64,000 bases of DNA from Pelotomaculum isophthalicicum JI (GCF_029478095.1 NZ_JAKOAV010000005.1:1-64000), one strand, 5' to 3'; counted from the first letter of the stretch, positions 46,780-58,522 are shown. Numbers and translations are program-made. Notes: generated from the letters alone by a model not told the origin.

Positions 46780-48855
46780 ATGGCGCGTCAGTTTTCGTTG
46801 GATAAAATTCGAAACATAGGAATAATGGCACATATTGACGCCGGCAAGACCACCACTACCGAGCGGGTATTGTTTTATACCGGTAAAGTGCATAAAATCG
46901 GGGAAGTGCATGATGGCGCGGCAACGATGGATTGGATGGTCCAGGAGCAGGAACGGGGTATTACCATTACTTCCGCGGCGACCAGCTGCCGGTGGCGTGA
47001 TTACCAGATTAATATTATCGATACGCCAGGGCACGTGGACTTCACTGTCGAGGTAGAACGCTCTCTGCGCGTGCTTGATGGCGCAGTAGCGGTTTTTTGC
47101 TCAGTTGGGGGCGTCGAACCACAATCCGAGACAGTATGGCGGCAAGCCGACAAGTATGGTGTCCCCAGGATAGCCTTCATAAATAAAATGGACCGCGTGG
47201 GGGCCGACTTTCACCGTGGAGTGAAAATGATTAAAGAGCGTTTAGGCGCTAACCCGGTGGCTTTGCAAATACCCATCGGAATGGAAGATAAATTTCATGG
47301 TGTCATTGATTTAGTCAGGAATAAGGCGATTATTTATATTGATGAACTGGGCGTCGACAGTAAGGAGACCGACATCCCGCCGGAGCTTGCTGAAGAAGCG
47401 AATATATTTAGAAACAAGTTGATTGAAGCGGTTGCCGAATCTGACGAAAATTTGATGATGAAATATCTTGAAAACGAAGAACTTTCGGAGAAAGATATTC
47501 AAGAAGGCATTCGCAAAGCTACTCTGGCTGTGCAGATGATCCCGGTGCTGTGCGGTTCCGCTTTTAAGAACAAAGGAGTGCAGCCTTTGCTGGACGCGAT
47601 TGTGGATTATTTACCCGCGCCCACGGAAGTGCCTTCCATGCGCGGGGTTGACCCGGAAAGCGGCGAAGAAAAAGAACGGGCGGCGAGCGATGATGAACCT
47701 TTTGCCGCTCTGGCCTTTAAAATCATGGCTGACCCTTACGTGGGCAAGTTAACCTTTTTTCGGGTTTATTCCGGTAACTTGCAGTCCGGCTCGTATATCT
47801 ACAATTCAACCAAGCACAAGCGGGAGAGAATCGGGCGCATTCTGAGAATGCATGCCAACCACCGGGAGGATATCACCGAAGTATTTACCGGTGATATTGT
47901 TGCCGCAGTGGGGTTGAAAGCCACCAGCACAGGAGACACCCTGTGTGATGAAAAAGCGCCGATTTTTCTTGAATCTATGGATTTTCCTGAACCGGTCATC
48001 CATGTGGCCATCGAACCGAAAACCAAGATGGACCAGGAGAAAATGGGGATTGCCCTACAGAAGCTGGCTGAGGAAGATCCCACCTTCCGGATTAATACCG
48101 ACCCTGAAACAGGGCAAACGCTGATATCGGGTATGGGTGAATTGCACCTGGAGATAATTATCGACCGGATGCTGCGTGAGTTTAATGTGGAAGCAAACGT
48201 AGGGCGGCCGCAGGTTGCTTACAAAGAAACTATCAGGAAAAAGGTCAAGGCGGAAGGTAAGTTTGTCCGCCAGTCAGGCGGGCGCGGCCAGTACGGCCAT
48301 GTTGTTTTGGAAATTGAGCCGCGGGAGCCGGGCTCCGGATATGAGTTTACCAGCAAAATCATTGGCGGGGTCATCCCCAAAGAGTATATTCCGGCAGTTG
48401 ACGCGGGCGTTAAGGAGGCCCAGGAAAACGGCGTTTTGGCTGGTTTCCCGATGGTAGACATCGGAGTCACCCTGCTGGACGGTTCTTACCACGATGTGGA
48501 CTCATCGGAAATGGCGTTTAAGATTGCCGGTTCCATTGGTTTTAAGAATGCCGCCGCAAAAGCCGGCGCGGTTTTGATGGAACCGGTTATGAAGGTGGAA
48601 GTCGTGGTGAACGATGAGTATATGGGTGACGTGATCGGCGATGTGAACTCCCGTCGAGGGCGGATCGAGGAAATGGAGCCGCGTAACGGGATGCAGATAA
48701 TCCACGCGCTCGTGCCGCTGGCGGAGATGTTCGGCTATGCCACCGACCTGCGCTCGCGCACACAGGGACGCGGCACCTACAGCATGCAGTTTAGCCATTA
48801 TACTGAAGTGCCGCAAAATATCGCAGAAGGAATTATTGCCAGACGGCAAGGGTAA
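46780..48855 (+). CDS. fusA: Elongation factor G
   Basis: The translocation GTPase, 691 residues: G1 AHIDAGKTT near residue 17, G3 DTPGHVDF, G4 [10 protein letters not shown], then domains II-V with GGRGQYGHV and [13 protein letters not shown]. The ATG at 46780 behind AAGGGGGAG is preferred over one 10 codons upstream, which overlaps rpsG. Confidence 0.98.
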   Translation: MARQFSLDKIRNIGIMAHIDAGKTTTTERVLFYTGKVHKIGEVHDGAATMDWMVQEQERGITITSAATSCRWRDYQINIIDTPGHVDFTVEVERSLRVLDGAVAVFCSVGGVEPQSETVWRQADKYGVPRIAFINKMDRVGADFHRGVKMIKERLGANPVALQIPIGMEDKFHGVIDLVRNKAIIYIDELGVDSKETDIPPELAEEANIFRNKLIEAVAESDENLMMKYLENEELSEKDIQEGIRKATLAVQMIPVLCGSAFKNKGVQPLLDAIVDYLPAPTEVPSMRGVDPESGEEKERAASDDEPFAALAFKIMADPYVGKLTFFRVYSGNLQSGSYIYNSTKHKRERIGRILRMHANHREDITEVFTGDIVAAVGLKATSTGDTLCDEKAPIFLESMDFPEPVIHVAIEPKTKMDQEKMGIALQKLAEEDPTFRINTDPETGQTLISGMGELHLEIIIDRMLREFNVEANVGRPQVAYKETIRKKVKAEGKFVRQSGGRGQYGHVVLEIEPREPGSGYEFTSKIIGGVIPKEYIPAVDAGVKEAQENGVLAGFPMVDIGVTLLDGSYHDVDSSEMAFKIAGSIGFKNAAAKAGAVLMEPVMKVEVVVNDEYMGDVIGDVNSRRGRIEEMEPRNGMQIIHALVPLAEMFGYATDLRSRTQGRGTYSMQFSHYTEVPQNIAEGIIARRQG

Positions 48856-48943
48856 AATATGGGTATCCGGAATCTGGCTTAACAATTGTCAGCAAGTAGG
48901 ATGAATTGTTTGCAGTTAAAAAATTTAAAGGAGGATAAAACTT

Positions 48944-50146
48944 ATGGCAAAACAAAAGTATGAGCGGACTAAACCCCACGTTAACATCGGCACCATCGGC
49001 CACGTTGACCACGGCAAGACCACCCTGACTGCGGCAATCACCATGGTCCTGAATACAGTCGGTCAGGCGACGATTAAAAAGTTCGAAGAAATCGACAACG
49101 CTCCTGAAGAGCGTGAGCGCGGCATTACCATTAATACCGCCCACGTCGAATATGAAACCGATAAGAGACACTATGCCCACGTCGACTGCCCGGGCCACGC
49201 CGACTACATCAAAAACATGATTACCGGCGCCGCTCAAATGGACGGGGCGATCCTGGTCGTGTCCGCGGCGGACGGCCCGATGCCCCAAACCCGCGAGCAT
49301 ATCTTGCTGGCCCGCCAGGTCAATGTTCCCTACATCGTAGTATACCTTAACAAAGCTGACATGGTCGACGACGCGGAACTTCTGGAATTGGTCGACATGG
49401 AAGTGCGTGAATTGCTGACTACTTATGAATTTCCAGGCGATGAAATCCCCATCATTACCGGTTCGGCGTTAAAAGCGATGGAATGCGCCTGTGGCAAGAA
49501 AGACTGTGAATGGTGCAAGTCCATCTGGGAGTTGATGGACGCCGTTGATGAGCATGTTCCAACACCTGTGCGGGATACCGACAAGCCTTTCCTGATGCCG
49601 GTCGAAGATGTGTTTTCCATTACCGGTCGCGGTACCGTGGCCACCGGCCGGGTCGAGCGCGGCATGGTCAAAGTGCAGGATGAAATCGAGATCGTGGGAC
49701 TTGCCGACAAGCCCCGGAAGACCGTGGTGACCGGTGTGGAAATGTTCCGGAAGATTCTTGACAGCGGCCAAGCCGGCGACAATATCGGCTGCCTGCTGCG
49801 TGGCGTCGATCGGAAGGAGATCGAGCGCGGGCAGGTTTTGGCAAAACCCGGCTCGATCAAGCCGCACAAAAACTTTTCTGCCGAAGTGTTGGTACTGACC
49901 AAGGAAGAGGGCGGCAGGCACACACCGTTTTTCAACGGCTACCGTCCCCAGTTTTATTTCCGTACTACCGACGTGACCGGCGTGATCACCCTGCCGGATG
50001 GCGTTGAAATGGTAATGCCGGGAGACAACATTAAAGTTGACATCGACCTGATTACCCCGATCGCCATTGAAGAAGGGCTGCGCTTCGCCATCCGTGAAGG
50101 TGGCCGCACTGTGGGCGCGGGCGTTGTTACCGGTATTAGGGAGTAG
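48944..50146 (+). CDS. tuf: Elongation factor Tu with Cys-rich insertion
   Basis: Delivers aminoacyl-tRNA to the ribosome. 400 residues: G1 [10 protein letters not shown]3 DCPGHADY, G4 NKADMVDD, G5 SALKA. Just after G5, at about residues 181-191, a short insertion reads [11 protein letters not shown], giving CxC-x4-C-x2-C, absent from the E. coli and Bacillus proteins. It may bind metal or form disulfides, and I recall similar insertions in related anaerobes. ATG start behind AAAGGAGG. A repeat-containing gap follows. Confidence 0.97.
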   Translation: MAKQKYERTKPHVNIGTIGHVDHGKTTLTAAITMVLNTVGQATIKKFEEIDNAPEERERGITINTAHVEYETDKRHYAHVDCPGHADYIKNMITGAAQMDGAILVVSAADGPMPQTREHILLARQVNVPYIVVYLNKADMVDDAELLELVDMEVRELLTTYEFPGDEIPIITGSALKAMECACGKKDCEWCKSIWELMDAVDEHVPTPVRDTDKPFLMPVEDVFSITGRGTVATGRVERGMVKVQDEIEIVGLADKPRKTVVTGVEMFRKILDSGQAGDNIGCLLRGVDRKEIERGQVLAKPGSIKPHKNFSAEVLVLTKEEGGRHTPFFNGYRPQFYFRTTDVTGVITLPDGVEMVMPGDNIKVDIDLITPIAIEEGLRFAIREGGRTVGAGVVTGIRE

Positions 50147-50226
50147 TTTGTATTCGACCAGCTTAATTATTTGTTAGTGCGTTTATGTTGTTATTGGCAA
50201 ACGCGATGAGGTGAGAGGTTGCCAAA

Positions 50227-50300
50227 TCAGTAGTCAGTAGTCAGTAGTCAGTAGTCAGAATAAATGAAAGATCGCGTAAAGACGATATTAATGGGCAATC
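50227..50300. repeat. Heptamer repeat between tuf and rpsJ
   Basis: At least four direct TCAGTAG units from 50227, followed by AGAATAAATGAAAGATCGCG and a weaker complementary side (GACGATATTAATGGG). The rest of the tuf-rpsJ gap, including CCGGCAAGCG ... CCGGCAATCGGG, has no gene. Confidence 0.7.
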
Positions 50301-50393
50301 AGACTGCCGGCAAGCGACTACAACAAACTACCGGGATGGGGAATTTTCACCGAGAAAGTCCGGCAATCGGGCGAAAAGGAGAGCAGGATATTG

Positions 50394-50702
50394 ATGAAAA
50401 GCCAAAAAATCAGGATCAGGCTAAAGGCCTTTGACTATCATATTTTAGACCAGTCGGCGTTGAAAATTGTAGATACCGCGAAAAGGACGGGCGCCTCTGT
50501 CGCCGGTCCGGTTCCGCTGCCAACTGAAAAAAATATATATACCATTTTACGTAGCCCTCATGTTAACAAGGACTCTCGCGAACAGTTCGAAATGCGGACC
50601 CATAAGCGTTTGATTGACATCATCGAGCCTACCCCGAAAACGGTGGACGCTCTTATGCGGCTAGACCTGCCGGCCGGTGTCGACATTGAAATCAAACTAT
50701 AG
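50394..50702 (+). CDS. rpsJ: 30S ribosomal protein S10
   Basis: A 102-residue protein of the 30S head, also known as NusE in antitermination. Typical [18 protein letters not shown] and [29 protein letters not shown]. The ATG at 50394 is preferred over the TTG just before it. First gene of the S10 operon. Confidence 0.96.
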   Translation: MKSQKIRIRLKAFDYHILDQSALKIVDTAKRTGASVAGPVPLPTEKNIYTILRSPHVNKDSREQFEMRTHKRLIDIIEPTPKTVDALMRLDLPAGVDIEIKL

Positions 50703-50744
50703 TTGGAAGAAGGAGTAAGATTATTTCCGGTTTAGATAGAGGTA

Positions 50745-50826
50745 ATGTTGAGAACCAGCTCAACCAATTGCCACAGAATTCGGAGGCCGGGGGCAAATGC
50801 GGAGCAGTTTTCGTTTCCGGCCTTTG
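50745..50826 (+). promoter_or_regulatory. Hairpins in the rpsJ-rplC gap
   Basis: A small TTGAG/CTCAA hairpin near 50746-50763 is followed by AGGCCGG/CCGGCCT pairing over 50791-50824 and then TTGAAAAA. The second looks like a weak attenuator or a structured element before rplC. Function is unknown. Confidence 0.35.
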
Positions 50827-50848
50827 AAAAACGGAGGTGCATTATCTA

Positions 50849-51484
50849 ATGCCAAAGGGTATTCTGGGGAAAAAAGTTGGAATGACACAGGTTTTTACCG
50901 AAGTAGGTCTGGCCATTCCGGTCACTGTAATTGAAGCAGGTCCTTGCCTCGTAGTGCAAAAGAAGACCCCGGGAACTGACGGTTACAGTGCGATCCAAAT
51001 CGGTTTCGGAGAGAAGAGGGAGCGTCTTTTTACTAAACCTCTGAAAGGCCATTTTACCAAAGCCGGCGTGCGGCCGTTGCGCTACCTGCGTGAGTTGAGG
51101 GTTGAAGATGCGGATTCATACGAGGTAGGCCAGGAAATTAAAGCTGATATTTTTGCCCGGGGGGAAAAAGTAGATGTGGTTGGTACTAGTAAAGGGCACG
51201 GCTTTTCCGGCGGGATCAAACGTCACGGTTTTCACCGCGGCCCGATGGCCCATGGTTCCAAGTACCACAGGCGTCCAGGTTCGCTAGGGGCGAAAGGTCC
51301 GGCCCGTGTGTATAAAGGCAGGAAATTGCCGGGGCAATACGGCTCGGAGCGAATAACGGTACAGAACCTTGAAGTGGTAAAAGTTGACGGCGATCGCAAC
51401 CTGCTTGCCGTTAAAGGAGCCATACCCGGACCCAAGGGCGGTCTGGTGCTGGTGATACCGTCGACAAAGGCGCGGCAGCGCTAG
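50849..51484 (+). CDS. rplC: 50S ribosomal protein L3
   Basis: 211 residues with [16 protein letters not shown], the [26 protein letters not shown] loop reaching the peptidyl-transferase centre, and [22 protein letters not shown]. The ATG at 50849 is the conserved start; one four codons earlier is closer to the ribosome site GGAGG but non-conserved. Confidence 0.97.
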   Translation: MPKGILGKKVGMTQVFTEVGLAIPVTVIEAGPCLVVQKKTPGTDGYSAIQIGFGEKRERLFTKPLKGHFTKAGVRPLRYLRELRVEDADSYEVGQEIKADIFARGEKVDVVGTSKGHGFSGGIKRHGFHRGPMAHGSKYHRRPGSLGAKGPARVYKGRKLPGQYGSERITVQNLEVVKVDGDRNLLAVKGAIPGPKGGLVLVIPSTKARQR

Positions 51485-51569
51485 AAAAGAGACTTAAGCC
51501 GAAGACGCAGGGCGTGGCATGTTGCGCACCTGCGGCCGAAAAGGCTTACGGCTCAGAAAGGGGACACTC

Positions 51570-52193
51570 ATGCCTACAGTAGCAATTTATAATATTAACG
51601 GCGAACAGGTCGGGGAACTAACGCTGAAAGATGAGGTATTCGGCGTTGAAGTTAATGAATCTGTTTTGCATGATGCCGTTGTGATGCAGTTGGCCAGCCG
51701 TCGCCTGGGTACCCACGCTACTAAAACCAGGGCTGATGTGAGCGGTGGTGGCCGCAAGCCATGGCGGCAAAAAGGCACCGGCAGAGCTCGTCACGGCACC
51801 TCCCGTTCACCAATCTGGCGTGGCGGCGGGATTGTTTTTGGGCCACATCCCAGAGACTACCAATATAGTCTGCCTAAAAAGGTAAGGAGGCTGGCTTTGA
51901 AATCAGCCCTCTCATCTAAAGTCCATTCCGGTGACATTCTGGTTGTGGAGCAATTGCAGATGGAGCAGCCAAAAACCAGGGATATGGCTAAAATATTAAA
52001 CAACCTCAAAATCAATGACGCACTGCTGGTAACAGCGGAAGCTGATCAGGCGGTGGAAAAGTCAGCCCGTAATATACCGGGGATCAAGCCGCTTACTGCC
52101 AACGGACTCAATGTATATGACATCCTGGCGTATAACAAGCTGATCATGACTAAGGATGCGGTGGCCAGGGTTGAGGAGGTGCTCGCGCAATGA
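51570..52193 (+). CDS. rplD: 50S ribosomal protein L4
   Basis: 207 residues: [17 protein letters not shown] start and the exit-tunnel loop [29 protein letters not shown]. The ATG at 51570 lies behind AAAGGGG; a longer frame from 51519 is not conserved. It overlaps rplW by 4 nt. Confidence 0.96.
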   Translation: MPTVAIYNINGEQVGELTLKDEVFGVEVNESVLHDAVVMQLASRRLGTHATKTRADVSGGGRKPWRQKGTGRARHGTSRSPIWRGGGIVFGPHPRDYQYSLPKKVRRLALKSALSSKVHSGDILVVEQLQMEQPKTRDMAKILNNLKINDALLVTAEADQAVEKSARNIPGIKPLTANGLNVYDILAYNKLIMTKDAVARVEEVLAQ

Positions 52194-52477
52194 AAAATCC
52201 GCGCGATGTTTTAAAGAAACCGGTAGTGACCGAGAAGAGCACGTCCTTGTTAAAGGACAATAAATATACTTTTCTGGTTGATCTAAAAGCTAACAAAGTG
52301 GAAATCCGGCAGGCTGTCGAGAATTTGTTTAAAGTTAAAGTGGAAAAAGTAAATACCATGCGCGTTAAGGGAAAAATTAAGCGGGTTCGCAGAATCCCCG
52401 GCAAAACCCCTGATACGAAAAAGGCGATAGTCACTCTTAAAGAGGGCAATCGAATCGAGATTTTTGAAGGAATGTAG
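52190..52477 (+). CDS. rplW: 50S ribosomal protein L23
   Basis: 95 residues, tunnel-exit protein with [23 protein letters not shown] and the [17 protein letters not shown] loop. Start ATG overlaps the rplD stop (ATGA), so translation is coupled. Confidence 0.96.
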   Translation: MKNPRDVLKKPVVTEKSTSLLKDNKYTFLVDLKANKVEIRQAVENLFKVKVEKVNTMRVKGKIKRVRRIPGKTPDTKKAIVTLKEGNRIEIFEGM

Positions 52478-52519
52478 TTTTGCCGCGATAACATTAATTT
52501 ATTGAGGGGGTGAATCCCT

Positions 52520-53344
52520 GTGGCTACTAAAAGTTTTAAGCCAACGTCACCGGGACGCCGGTTTGTAACCGTTTCGGACTTTAAGGATATTACCCGTTCG
52601 GAACCCGAAAAGTCGTTGCTGGAACCATTAAAAAAGAGCGCCGGCCGCAACGCGTACGGCAGGCTGACAGTGAGACACCGGGGCGGCGGGCACAAGCGGA
52701 TGTACAGGATTATCGATTTTAAACGTAATAAAGACGGTATTCCGGCCAAGGTGGCCAGTGTGGAGTATGACCCGAACCGTTCTGCCAGAATAGCTCTGTT
52801 GCACTACGCGGATGGTGAAAAGAGATACATACTCGCTCCTATTGGTGTCAGCGTCGGGCAAACCGTCGTATCGGGTCCGGATGCGGATATTAAGGCGGGT
52901 AATTGTCTGCCGTTACGTAATATCCCATTAGGCACAGTAATTCATAATATCGAATTGTACCCCGGTGGCGGCGGTCAATTGGTACGCTCGGCCGGCGGGT
53001 CCGCGCAGCTAATGGCCAAGGAAGGCAAGTATGCCAATATAAGAATGCCATCCGGTGAAATGCGGCTTTTATTGCTTGACTGCCGTGCCACCATTGGACA
53101 GATAAGCAATGTTGATCATGAAAATATAACAGTCGGTAAAGCCGGCCGGAAACGCTGGATGGGCATCCGGCCCACTGTGCGGGGTATAGTGATGAACCCG
53201 GTTGACCACCCGCACGGTGGTGGTGAGGGCCGCTCACCTATCGGCCGCAATCCTGTTACTCCGTGGGGTAAACCAGCTTTGGGCGCCCGCACACGGAAAA
53301 GAAAACCGAGCGATAAGCTAATCGTGAAAAGAAGAACCAAATAG
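52520..53344 (+). CDS. rplB: 50S ribosomal protein L2
   Basis: 274 residues with the conserved [18 protein letters not shown] and the peptidyl-transferase-proximal [14 protein letters not shown] (conserved His). GTG start behind TTGAGGGGGTG. A 125-nt gap with a palindromic repeat separates it from rpsS. Confidence 0.97.
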   Translation: MATKSFKPTSPGRRFVTVSDFKDITRSEPEKSLLEPLKKSAGRNAYGRLTVRHRGGGHKRMYRIIDFKRNKDGIPAKVASVEYDPNRSARIALLHYADGEKRYILAPIGVSVGQTVVSGPDADIKAGNCLPLRNIPLGTVIHNIELYPGGGGQLVRSAGGSAQLMAKEGKYANIRMPSGEMRLLLLDCRATIGQISNVDHENITVGKAGRKRWMGIRPTVRGIVMNPVDHPHGGGEGRSPIGRNPVTPWGKPALGARTRKRKPSDKLIVKRRTK

Positions 53345-53452
53345 CGGTTGGTGGTTATTGGATAGTGGTTGGTGGTTAGGATGGAAGGAATTCGCAAGGC
53401 GAATTCCAACAAACAATCTAGCGGCCAACAACTGACAACTAACAACCAGAAG
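53343..53452. repeat. Palindromic heptamer repeat between rplB and rpsS
   Basis: Left arm of GGTTGGTGGTTATTGG-type units, centre GGAATTCGC-AAG-GCGAATTCC (53387-53407), and right arm AACAACTGACAACTAACAACC. It ends right at the rpsS ribosome-binding site. Confidence 0.85.
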
Positions 53453-53471
53453 TGAAAGGAGGTCTGCTATT

Positions 53472-53756
53472 TTGGGCCGGTCATTGAAAAAGGGGCCGTA
53501 TTGCGAAGAACGGCTTTTCAAAAGAATAGAGGCCATGAATGAGACGGGCGAAAAAAGAGTTGTTAAGACCTGGTCCAGGCGCTCAACCATCTTCCCTGAA
53601 ATGGTAGGGCACACCATAGCCGTACATGACGGGCGGAAACATATCCCTGTTTATATCACCGAAGATATGGTTGGTCACAAACTGGGAGAATTTGCGGTTA
53701 CCAGGCTTTTTCGGGGGCATGGTCACCATACGGAAAGGTCTACAGCGCTGAAGTAG
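53472..53756 (+). CDS. rpsS: 30S ribosomal protein S19
   Basis: 94 residues with [18 protein letters not shown] and the conserved [27 protein letters not shown] start (53472) behind GAAAGGAGG. Confidence 0.95.
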   Translation: MGRSLKKGPYCEERLFKRIEAMNETGEKRVVKTWSRRSTIFPEMVGHTIAVHDGRKHIPVYITEDMVGHKLGEFAVTRLFRGHGHHTERSTALK

Positions 53757-53866
53757 AAGCCGTAAAACAAGAAGTCAGAGGCGATGCAAACTATTTTGGT
53801 TGATAACCCCGATATGTAGCCTCCGGCTTTCAGTTCCGGCATCTTAACGAAGGGGGTTAATAATCT

Positions 53867-54214
53867 GTGGAAGCTAAGGCCACAGCTAAATTTATAAGAA
53901 TTTCCCCGCGAAAGGTGCGCACAGTAGTGGACCTGATCCGGGGTAAAAAAATTCAGGAGGCCCTTGCAATTTTAAGATACACACCCAAACGGGCCTCAGA
54001 GGCTGTAACAAAGGTAGTTAAATCTGCAGCCGCAAACGCCGAACACAATCAGCAAGCCGATAAGGATGAGTTGTTCGTAACCGCGGCATATGTTGATCAA
54101 GGACCTACGTTGAAGCGGTTCCAGGCCCGGGCCATGGGCCGCGCGGATGTTTTACGCAAGCGTACCAGTCACATTACTGTCGTGGTGGGTGACAAAAAGG
54201 AGGGTAGATCTTAG
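53867..54214 (+). CDS. rplV: 50S ribosomal protein L22
   Basis: 115 residues, with a loop lining the exit tunnel. Typical [23 protein letters not shown], then [33 protein letters not shown] start behind AAGGGGG. Its stop shares a base with the rpsC GTG. Confidence 0.96.
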   Translation: MEAKATAKFIRISPRKVRTVVDLIRGKKIQEALAILRYTPKRASEAVTKVVKSAAANAEHNQQADKDELFVTAAYVDQGPTLKRFQARAMGRADVLRKRTSHITVVVGDKKEGRS

Positions 54215-54909
54215 TGGGGCAGAAGGTAAATCCCAAGGGCCTGCGGATTGGCATTATCCGGGATTGGGAAGGCAAGTGGTTTGCTGACAAAAAAAACTAC
54301 GCCGGCCTCTTGCATGAGGACTTAAAATTACGCAAGTTCATTAAAAAGAAACTTTACGTGGCGGGCGTTTCGCGCATTCAGATAGAACGGGCAGCCAACC
54401 GGATAAAAGTATTTATCCACACTGCCAAACCGGGTATCGTCATCGGGCGGGGCGGTTTGGAAGTGGAAAATTTGCGCAAACAGCTTGAACAGATAACCGG
54501 CAAGCAGGTCAGTGTTAATATTGTGGAGATAAAGATTCCTGAGGTGGACGCTCAACTCGTAGCTGAAAATGTGGCTTCTCAACTGGAGAAACGGATTTCG
54601 TTCAGAAGGGCTATGAAGCAAGTTGTCACCCGCTCCATGAAGATGGGAGCGAAAGGGATCAAAATTGCGTGCGGCGGTAGATTGGCCGGCGCTGAAATTG
54701 CCCGCAGCGAATGGTACAGCGAAGGCAAAGTTCCTCTTCATACCTTGCGTGCCGATATTGATTACGGTTTTGCCGAAGCGAACACCACCTATGGAAAGAT
54801 CGGCATCAAAGTATGGATTTATAAAGGCGAAGTATTACCGGCAGCCAAGGATGCCGTAAAAACCCCGGCCAGGGGAGGAAAGGCCGCACCTGGTGAAGGA
54901 GGCGTATAG
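54214..54909 (+). CDS. rpsC: 30S ribosomal protein S3
   Basis: 231 residues: [21 protein letters not shown] start, KH domain with [15 protein letters not shown], and a short C-terminal Gly/Ala-rich extension ([15 protein letters not shown]) beyond the core. GTG start overlapping the rplV stop by one base. Confidence 0.96.
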   Translation: MGQKVNPKGLRIGIIRDWEGKWFADKKNYAGLLHEDLKLRKFIKKKLYVAGVSRIQIERAANRIKVFIHTAKPGIVIGRGGLEVENLRKQLEQITGKQVSVNIVEIKIPEVDAQLVAENVASQLEKRISFRRAMKQVVTRSMKMGAKGIKIACGGRLAGAEIARSEWYSEGKVPLHTLRADIDYGFAEANTTYGKIGIKVWIYKGEVLPAAKDAVKTPARGGKAAPGEGGV

Positions 54910-54911
54910 GG

Positions 54912-55343
54912 ATGCTTATACCGAAAAGGGTTAAATACCGCAAACAGCACCGCCCTGGGACAGTTGGCAGGGCTAAAGGCGGCAAGGAAGTCAGTTTTGG
55001 TGAGTTTGGCCTTCAGGCTCTGGAGTCGGCCTGGATTACCAACAGGCAAATAGAAGCGGCCCGTATTGCCATGACGCGTTATATCAAGCGGGGTGGCAAG
55101 GTGTGGATCAGAATTTTTCCTGACAAGCCAATAACTGCAAAGCCGGCTGAAACCCGGATGGGTTCAGGCAAGGGTACTCCTGAATACTGGATTGCCGTTG
55201 TCAAACCGGGCCGGATTATGTTTGAGTTAGCGGGCATTACCGAAGAAGTGGCTCGCGAAGCGATGCGTTTGGCGTCTCACAAGTTACCGATTAAAACAAA
55301 ATTTGTGAAACGCGGGGAAGTAGGTGAGGTCGTTGAAAACTAA
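54912..55343 (+). CDS. rplP: 50S ribosomal protein L16
   Basis: 143 residues: [14 protein letters not shown] start, [35 protein letters not shown] core. It begins two nucleotides after rpsC and overlaps rpmC. Confidence 0.97.
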   Translation: MLIPKRVKYRKQHRPGTVGRAKGGKEVSFGEFGLQALESAWITNRQIEAARIAMTRYIKRGGKVWIRIFPDKPITAKPAETRMGSGKGTPEYWIAVVKPGRIMFELAGITEEVAREAMRLASHKLPIKTKFVKRGEVGEVVEN

Positions 55344-55536
55344 GGATATTAGAGAGTTGACTGATTCCGAGCTATATAAGAAACTGGACGACTCCAAGGA
55401 TGAACTCTTTAAATTGAGATTTCAAATGGCCACCGGACAGTTGGATAACCCGATGAAACTGCAGGAAATCCGCCGCAGGATCGCGCGTGTCAAGACGGTA
55501 ATTCGCGAGCGTGAGTTGGGGATCCAGCGGGCGTAA
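55333..55536 (+). CDS. rpmC: 50S ribosomal protein L29
   Basis: About 67 residues, a two-helix tunnel-exit protein ([30 protein letters not shown]). I chose TTG 55333 because it gives the conserved MKxKEIRELT opening; GTG at 55324 would add three residues. Both lie inside the end of rplP. Confidence 0.9.
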   Translation: MKTKDIRELTDSELYKKLDDSKDELFKLRFQMATGQLDNPMKLQEIRRRIARVKTVIRERELGIQRA

Positions 55537-55621
55537 GACTAGCATCAGGCTTTAATGTGCCAGGCTAATAAAGGGATATCAACTGGTAGAAATGCTCTTA
55601 GTTTAGGAAGGAGTATTGTGA

Positions 55622-55885
55622 ATGGAAGAACGTGGAATGCGCAAGGTTCTTACCGGCAGGGTGGTAAGTGACAAAATGGAAAAGACTGTGGTTGTGGCCG
55701 TTGAAACTCTGGTCAAACATCCAATGTACCAGCGCATCATTCGACGCACCCGTAAGTTTAAAGCGCATGACGAAGAAAACTCCTGCCGGATCGGCGATAA
55801 AGTGAAAGTAATGGAAACCAGGCCGCTGTCGAAAGAAAAACGGTGGCGCGTGGTTGAGATCCTGGAGCGGGCGGAACAGATTTAG
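55622..55885 (+). CDS. rpsQ: 30S ribosomal protein S17
   Basis: 87-residue OB-fold primary rRNA binder: [30 protein letters not shown], then [26 protein letters not shown] start behind AAGGAG. Confidence 0.96.
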   Translation: MEERGMRKVLTGRVVSDKMEKTVVVAVETLVKHPMYQRIIRRTRKFKAHDEENSCRIGDKVKVMETRPLSKEKRWRVVEILERAEQI

Positions 55886-55927
55886 CGTTTAATAGTCGTA
55901 AGTAGGAAGTGTGAGGAGGTTGCAGCT

Positions 55928-56296
55928 TTGATTCAGGTACAGTCTTTGCTCACCGTGGCTGACAACACCGGGGCTCGCAGGCTGATGTGCATCCGTGTTT
56001 TGGGTGGATCGTTGCGGCGCTATGCAGGCGTTGGCGACATTGTTGTTTGTTCCGTTAAAGAAGCCACGCCAGGCGGCGTTGTTAAGAAAGGTGATGTAGT
56101 TAAGGCCGTGGTGGTCCGCACGAAAAAAGAAGTAAGGCGCCCGGACGGATCCTACATCAAGTTTGACGAAAACGCTGCTGTGATCATCAAGGATGATAAG
56201 AGTCCGCGGGGAACGCGTATTTTCGGGCCTGTGGCCAGGGAATTGAGAGACCGTGAGTTCATGAAGATTATCTCACTGGCGCCGGAAGTACTCTAG
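55928..56296 (+). CDS. rplN: 50S ribosomal protein L14
   Basis: 122 residues, full family length: [26 protein letters not shown] and the final [15 protein letters not shown] start at 55928 behind GTGAGGAGG. Confidence 0.96.
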   Translation: MIQVQSLLTVADNTGARRLMCIRVLGGSLRRYAGVGDIVVCSVKEATPGGVVKKGDVVKAVVVRTKKEVRRPDGSYIKFDENAAVIIKDDKSPRGTRIFGPVARELRDREFMKIISLAPEVL

Positions 56297-56348
56297 CGCC
56301 GGATATCTTTAAAATATTGACGGTGAGTTCGGAGGTGACACAAAATAT

Positions 56349-56672
56349 ATGGTAAAACCCAGCGTCCACGTCCGTAAAGGAGACACAGTTTTAGTCGTCA
56401 CTGGTAAAAATGCGGGAAAAAAGGGCAAGGTTCTTGAAGTGATACCGGGTAAAAGCAAGATAGTTGTTGAAGGAGTAAATATAGTTAAACGCCATACCAA
56501 GCCTACCCAGAAACTACCGCAAGGGGGCGTATTGGAGAAAGAAGCCCCAATACACAGCTCGAATGCGATGCTTTTCTGCAATAAGTGTAACACCCCAACC
56601 AGGATTAGCAACAAAGTCCTTGAAAACGGGGAAAAAGAGCGCGTCTGCAAAAAATGTGGAGAAGCAATCTAG
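56349..56672 (+). CDS. rplX: 50S ribosomal protein L24
   Basis: 107 residues with the KOW motif HVRKGDTVLVVTGKNAGKKGKVLEV and a C-terminal CNKC ... CKKC pair (residues about 77-80 and 101-104) that could bind zinc. ATG start. Confidence 0.96.
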   Translation: MVKPSVHVRKGDTVLVVTGKNAGKKGKVLEVIPGKSKIVVEGVNIVKRHTKPTQKLPQGGVLEKEAPIHSSNAMLFCNKCNTPTRISNKVLENGEKERVCKKCGEAI

Positions 56673-56673
56673 T

Positions 56674-56732
56674 AGTTGGCGGTTAGCGGTTGGTGGTTAT
56701 CCGATTTCCGATGTCTGACGACTGACATCTGA
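56674..56732. repeat. Heptamer repeat between rplX and rplE
   Basis: AGTTGGCGGTTAGCGGTTGG units, then ATGTCTGACGACTGACAT hairpin. It is a short hybrid between the GTTGGTG-type and TCAGTAG-type repeats. Confidence 0.6.
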
Positions 56733-56749
56733 GAAGGGAGGTAGTGAAG

Positions 56750-57292
56750 ATGTCCAGATTGAAAGATAAATACAAGAATGATGTGGTACCAGCCCTGTTC
56801 AAAAAGTTTGGGTACAAGAATATCATGCAGGTTCCCAAATTGGAAAAAGTAGTTGTAAGCATGGGCGTGGGTGAGGCGATTCAGAACTCTAAAGCAATCG
56901 ACTCTGCCTTAAGCGACCTGATGATCATCACTGGACAAAAACCCGTTACGACCAAAGCTAAGAAATCAATAGCGGCCTTTAAGCTGCGTGCCGGCATGAC
57001 AATCGGCGCAAAGGTTACTTTGCGTGGGGAACGTATGTATGAGTTTGTCGACAAACTTTTTAACATAGCTATGCCAAGAATTCGTGACTTCAGGGGTATC
57101 TCGCCCAAGTCATTTGACGGACGCGGCAATTACAGCATGGGTGTTCGTGAGCAGCTTATGTTTCCGGAAATAGAGTATGATAAGATAGATAAAATTCGCG
57201 GTATGGACATCATTTTTGTAACTTCGGCTAAAACAGACGAAGAGGCAAGGGAATTGTTAGGATTGATGGGTATGCCGTTCCGGGCGGCATAA
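56750..57292 (+). CDS. rplE: 50S ribosomal protein L5
   Basis: 180 residues, binds 5S r[44 protein letters not shown]-type start and [21 protein letters not shown]. The ATG at 56750 lies 8 nt behind AAGGGAGG; a GTG two codons earlier is less likely. Confidence 0.97.
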   Translation: MSRLKDKYKNDVVPALFKKFGYKNIMQVPKLEKVVVSMGVGEAIQNSKAIDSALSDLMIITGQKPVTTKAKKSIAAFKLRAGMTIGAKVTLRGERMYEFVDKLFNIAMPRIRDFRGISPKSFDGRGNYSMGVREQLMFPEIEYDKIDKIRGMDIIFVTSAKTDEEARELLGLMGMPFRAA

Positions 57293-57322
57293 TGAGTTAT
57301 CTACCGAAAAGGAGGCAAGTTG

Positions 57323-57508
57323 GTGGCTAAAAAATCAATGGTTTTGAGAGCTATGCGGGCGCCAAAGTTCACGGTGCGCGAACACAATAGATGCAAAATC
57401 TGCGGGCGGCCGCACGCCTACATGCGGAAATTTGAGATTTGCCGGATTTGCTTTCGGGAGCTCTCATACAAAGGTGAAATTCCGGGAATCCGCAAAGCCA
57501 GTTGGTGA
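57323..57508 (+). CDS. rpsN: 30S ribosomal protein S14, zinc-binding type
   Basis: 61 residues (short type Z form): CKIC and CRIC zinc ligands (near 23-26 and 39-42), then [21 protein letters not shown] at 57323 (AKKSMVLRA) behind AAAGGAGGC. Confidence 0.96.
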   Translation: MAKKSMVLRAMRAPKFTVREHNRCKICGRPHAYMRKFEICRICFRELSYKGEIPGIRKASW

Positions 57509-57529
57509 TCAGGAAGGAGGTAGTTGCAC

Positions 57530-57928
57530 GTGGTTATGACCGATCCTATTGCAGATTTCTTGACCAGAATCCGGAACGCCAATACATTTTATCATGATAA
57601 AGTAGAGGCGCCTGCTTCCAAGGTTAAAAAAGCAATCGCCAACATTCTGAAAGACGAAGGCTTTGTTAAAGATTGCGAATTTGTAGACGATGGAAAGCAA
57701 GGGATTATCCGGGTTTACCTTAAGTACGGAACTAATAAGGAACGGGTGATCACCGGTCTCAAGCGCATATCAAAGCCGGGTTTAAGGGTATACGCCAGAA
57801 AAGATAATGTGCCGAAAGTTTTAGGCGGTCTCGGAATAGCCATTATCTCAACTTCTAAAGGATTCATGTCTGATAGAAAGGCGCGTAAAGAAGGACTCGG
57901 CGGCGAGGTAATTTGCTACGTATGGTAA
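57530..57928 (+). CDS. rpsH: 30S ribosomal protein S8
   Basis: 132 residues, same length as the Bacillus protein: [17 protein letters not shown] start, [27 protein letters not shown] at 57530 gives the conserved MVMTD; ATG two codons later is the alternative. Confidence 0.95.
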   Translation: MVMTDPIADFLTRIRNANTFYHDKVEAPASKVKKAIANILKDEGFVKDCEFVDDGKQGIIRVYLKYGTNKERVITGLKRISKPGLRVYARKDNVPKVLGGLGIAIISTSKGFMSDRKARKEGLGGEVICYVW

Positions 57929-57973
57929 TTAATACCATGCGCTTGAATACATTTAGGATGGCAGGTGTAATTT

Positions 57974-58522
57974 ATGTCCAGGATTGGTAGACAGCCTGTA
58001 CCAGTGCCCGCCGGTGTTGATGTACAGATCGACGGTAACCGGGTGCGGGTTAAAGGCCCGAAGGGGCAGTTGGAAAGAGAGTTGCACCGGGACATGGTTG
58101 TGAAATATGAGGGAGGACAATTATTGGTCGAGCGTCCTTCTGATAATAAGCAACATAAGTCGCTCCACGGTTTGACACGTACCCTTGTCAACAACATGGT
58201 GGTAGGAGTTACAGCAGGTTTTCAGAAGAACCTGGAGTTAGTTGGCGTTGGTTACCGCGCCTCCAAACAAGGTAACAAACTGGTTTTGGCCATGGGCTAT
58301 TCCCACCCGGTAGAGATTGAACCGGAAGCGGGATTGGAAATTGAAGTTCCGGCGCCGGCCAGGATCAGTGTAAAAGGTATCGACAAGGAAAAAGTGGGAG
58401 CCCTGGCGGCGTTTATTCGTGCTGTACGTGAACCGGAACCCTATAAAGGGAAAGGCATCAGGTACGAAGGTGAGAAAGTCCGGCGCAAGGTCGGCAAGGC
58501 CGGCGGTAAAGGTAAGAAGTAA
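57974..58522 (+). CDS. rplF: 50S ribosomal protein L6
   Basis: 182 residues with the duplicated L6 fold: [21 protein letters not shown] and the C-terminal [19 protein letters not shown] signature. ATG start behind GGCAGGTG. Confidence 0.97.
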   Translation: MSRIGRQPVPVPAGVDVQIDGNRVRVKGPKGQLERELHRDMVVKYEGGQLLVERPSDNKQHKSLHGLTRTLVNNMVVGVTAGFQKNLELVGVGYRASKQGNKLVLAMGYSHPVEIEPEAGLEIEVPAPARISVKGIDKEKVGALAAFIRAVREPEPYKGKGIRYEGEKVRRKVGKAGGKGKK

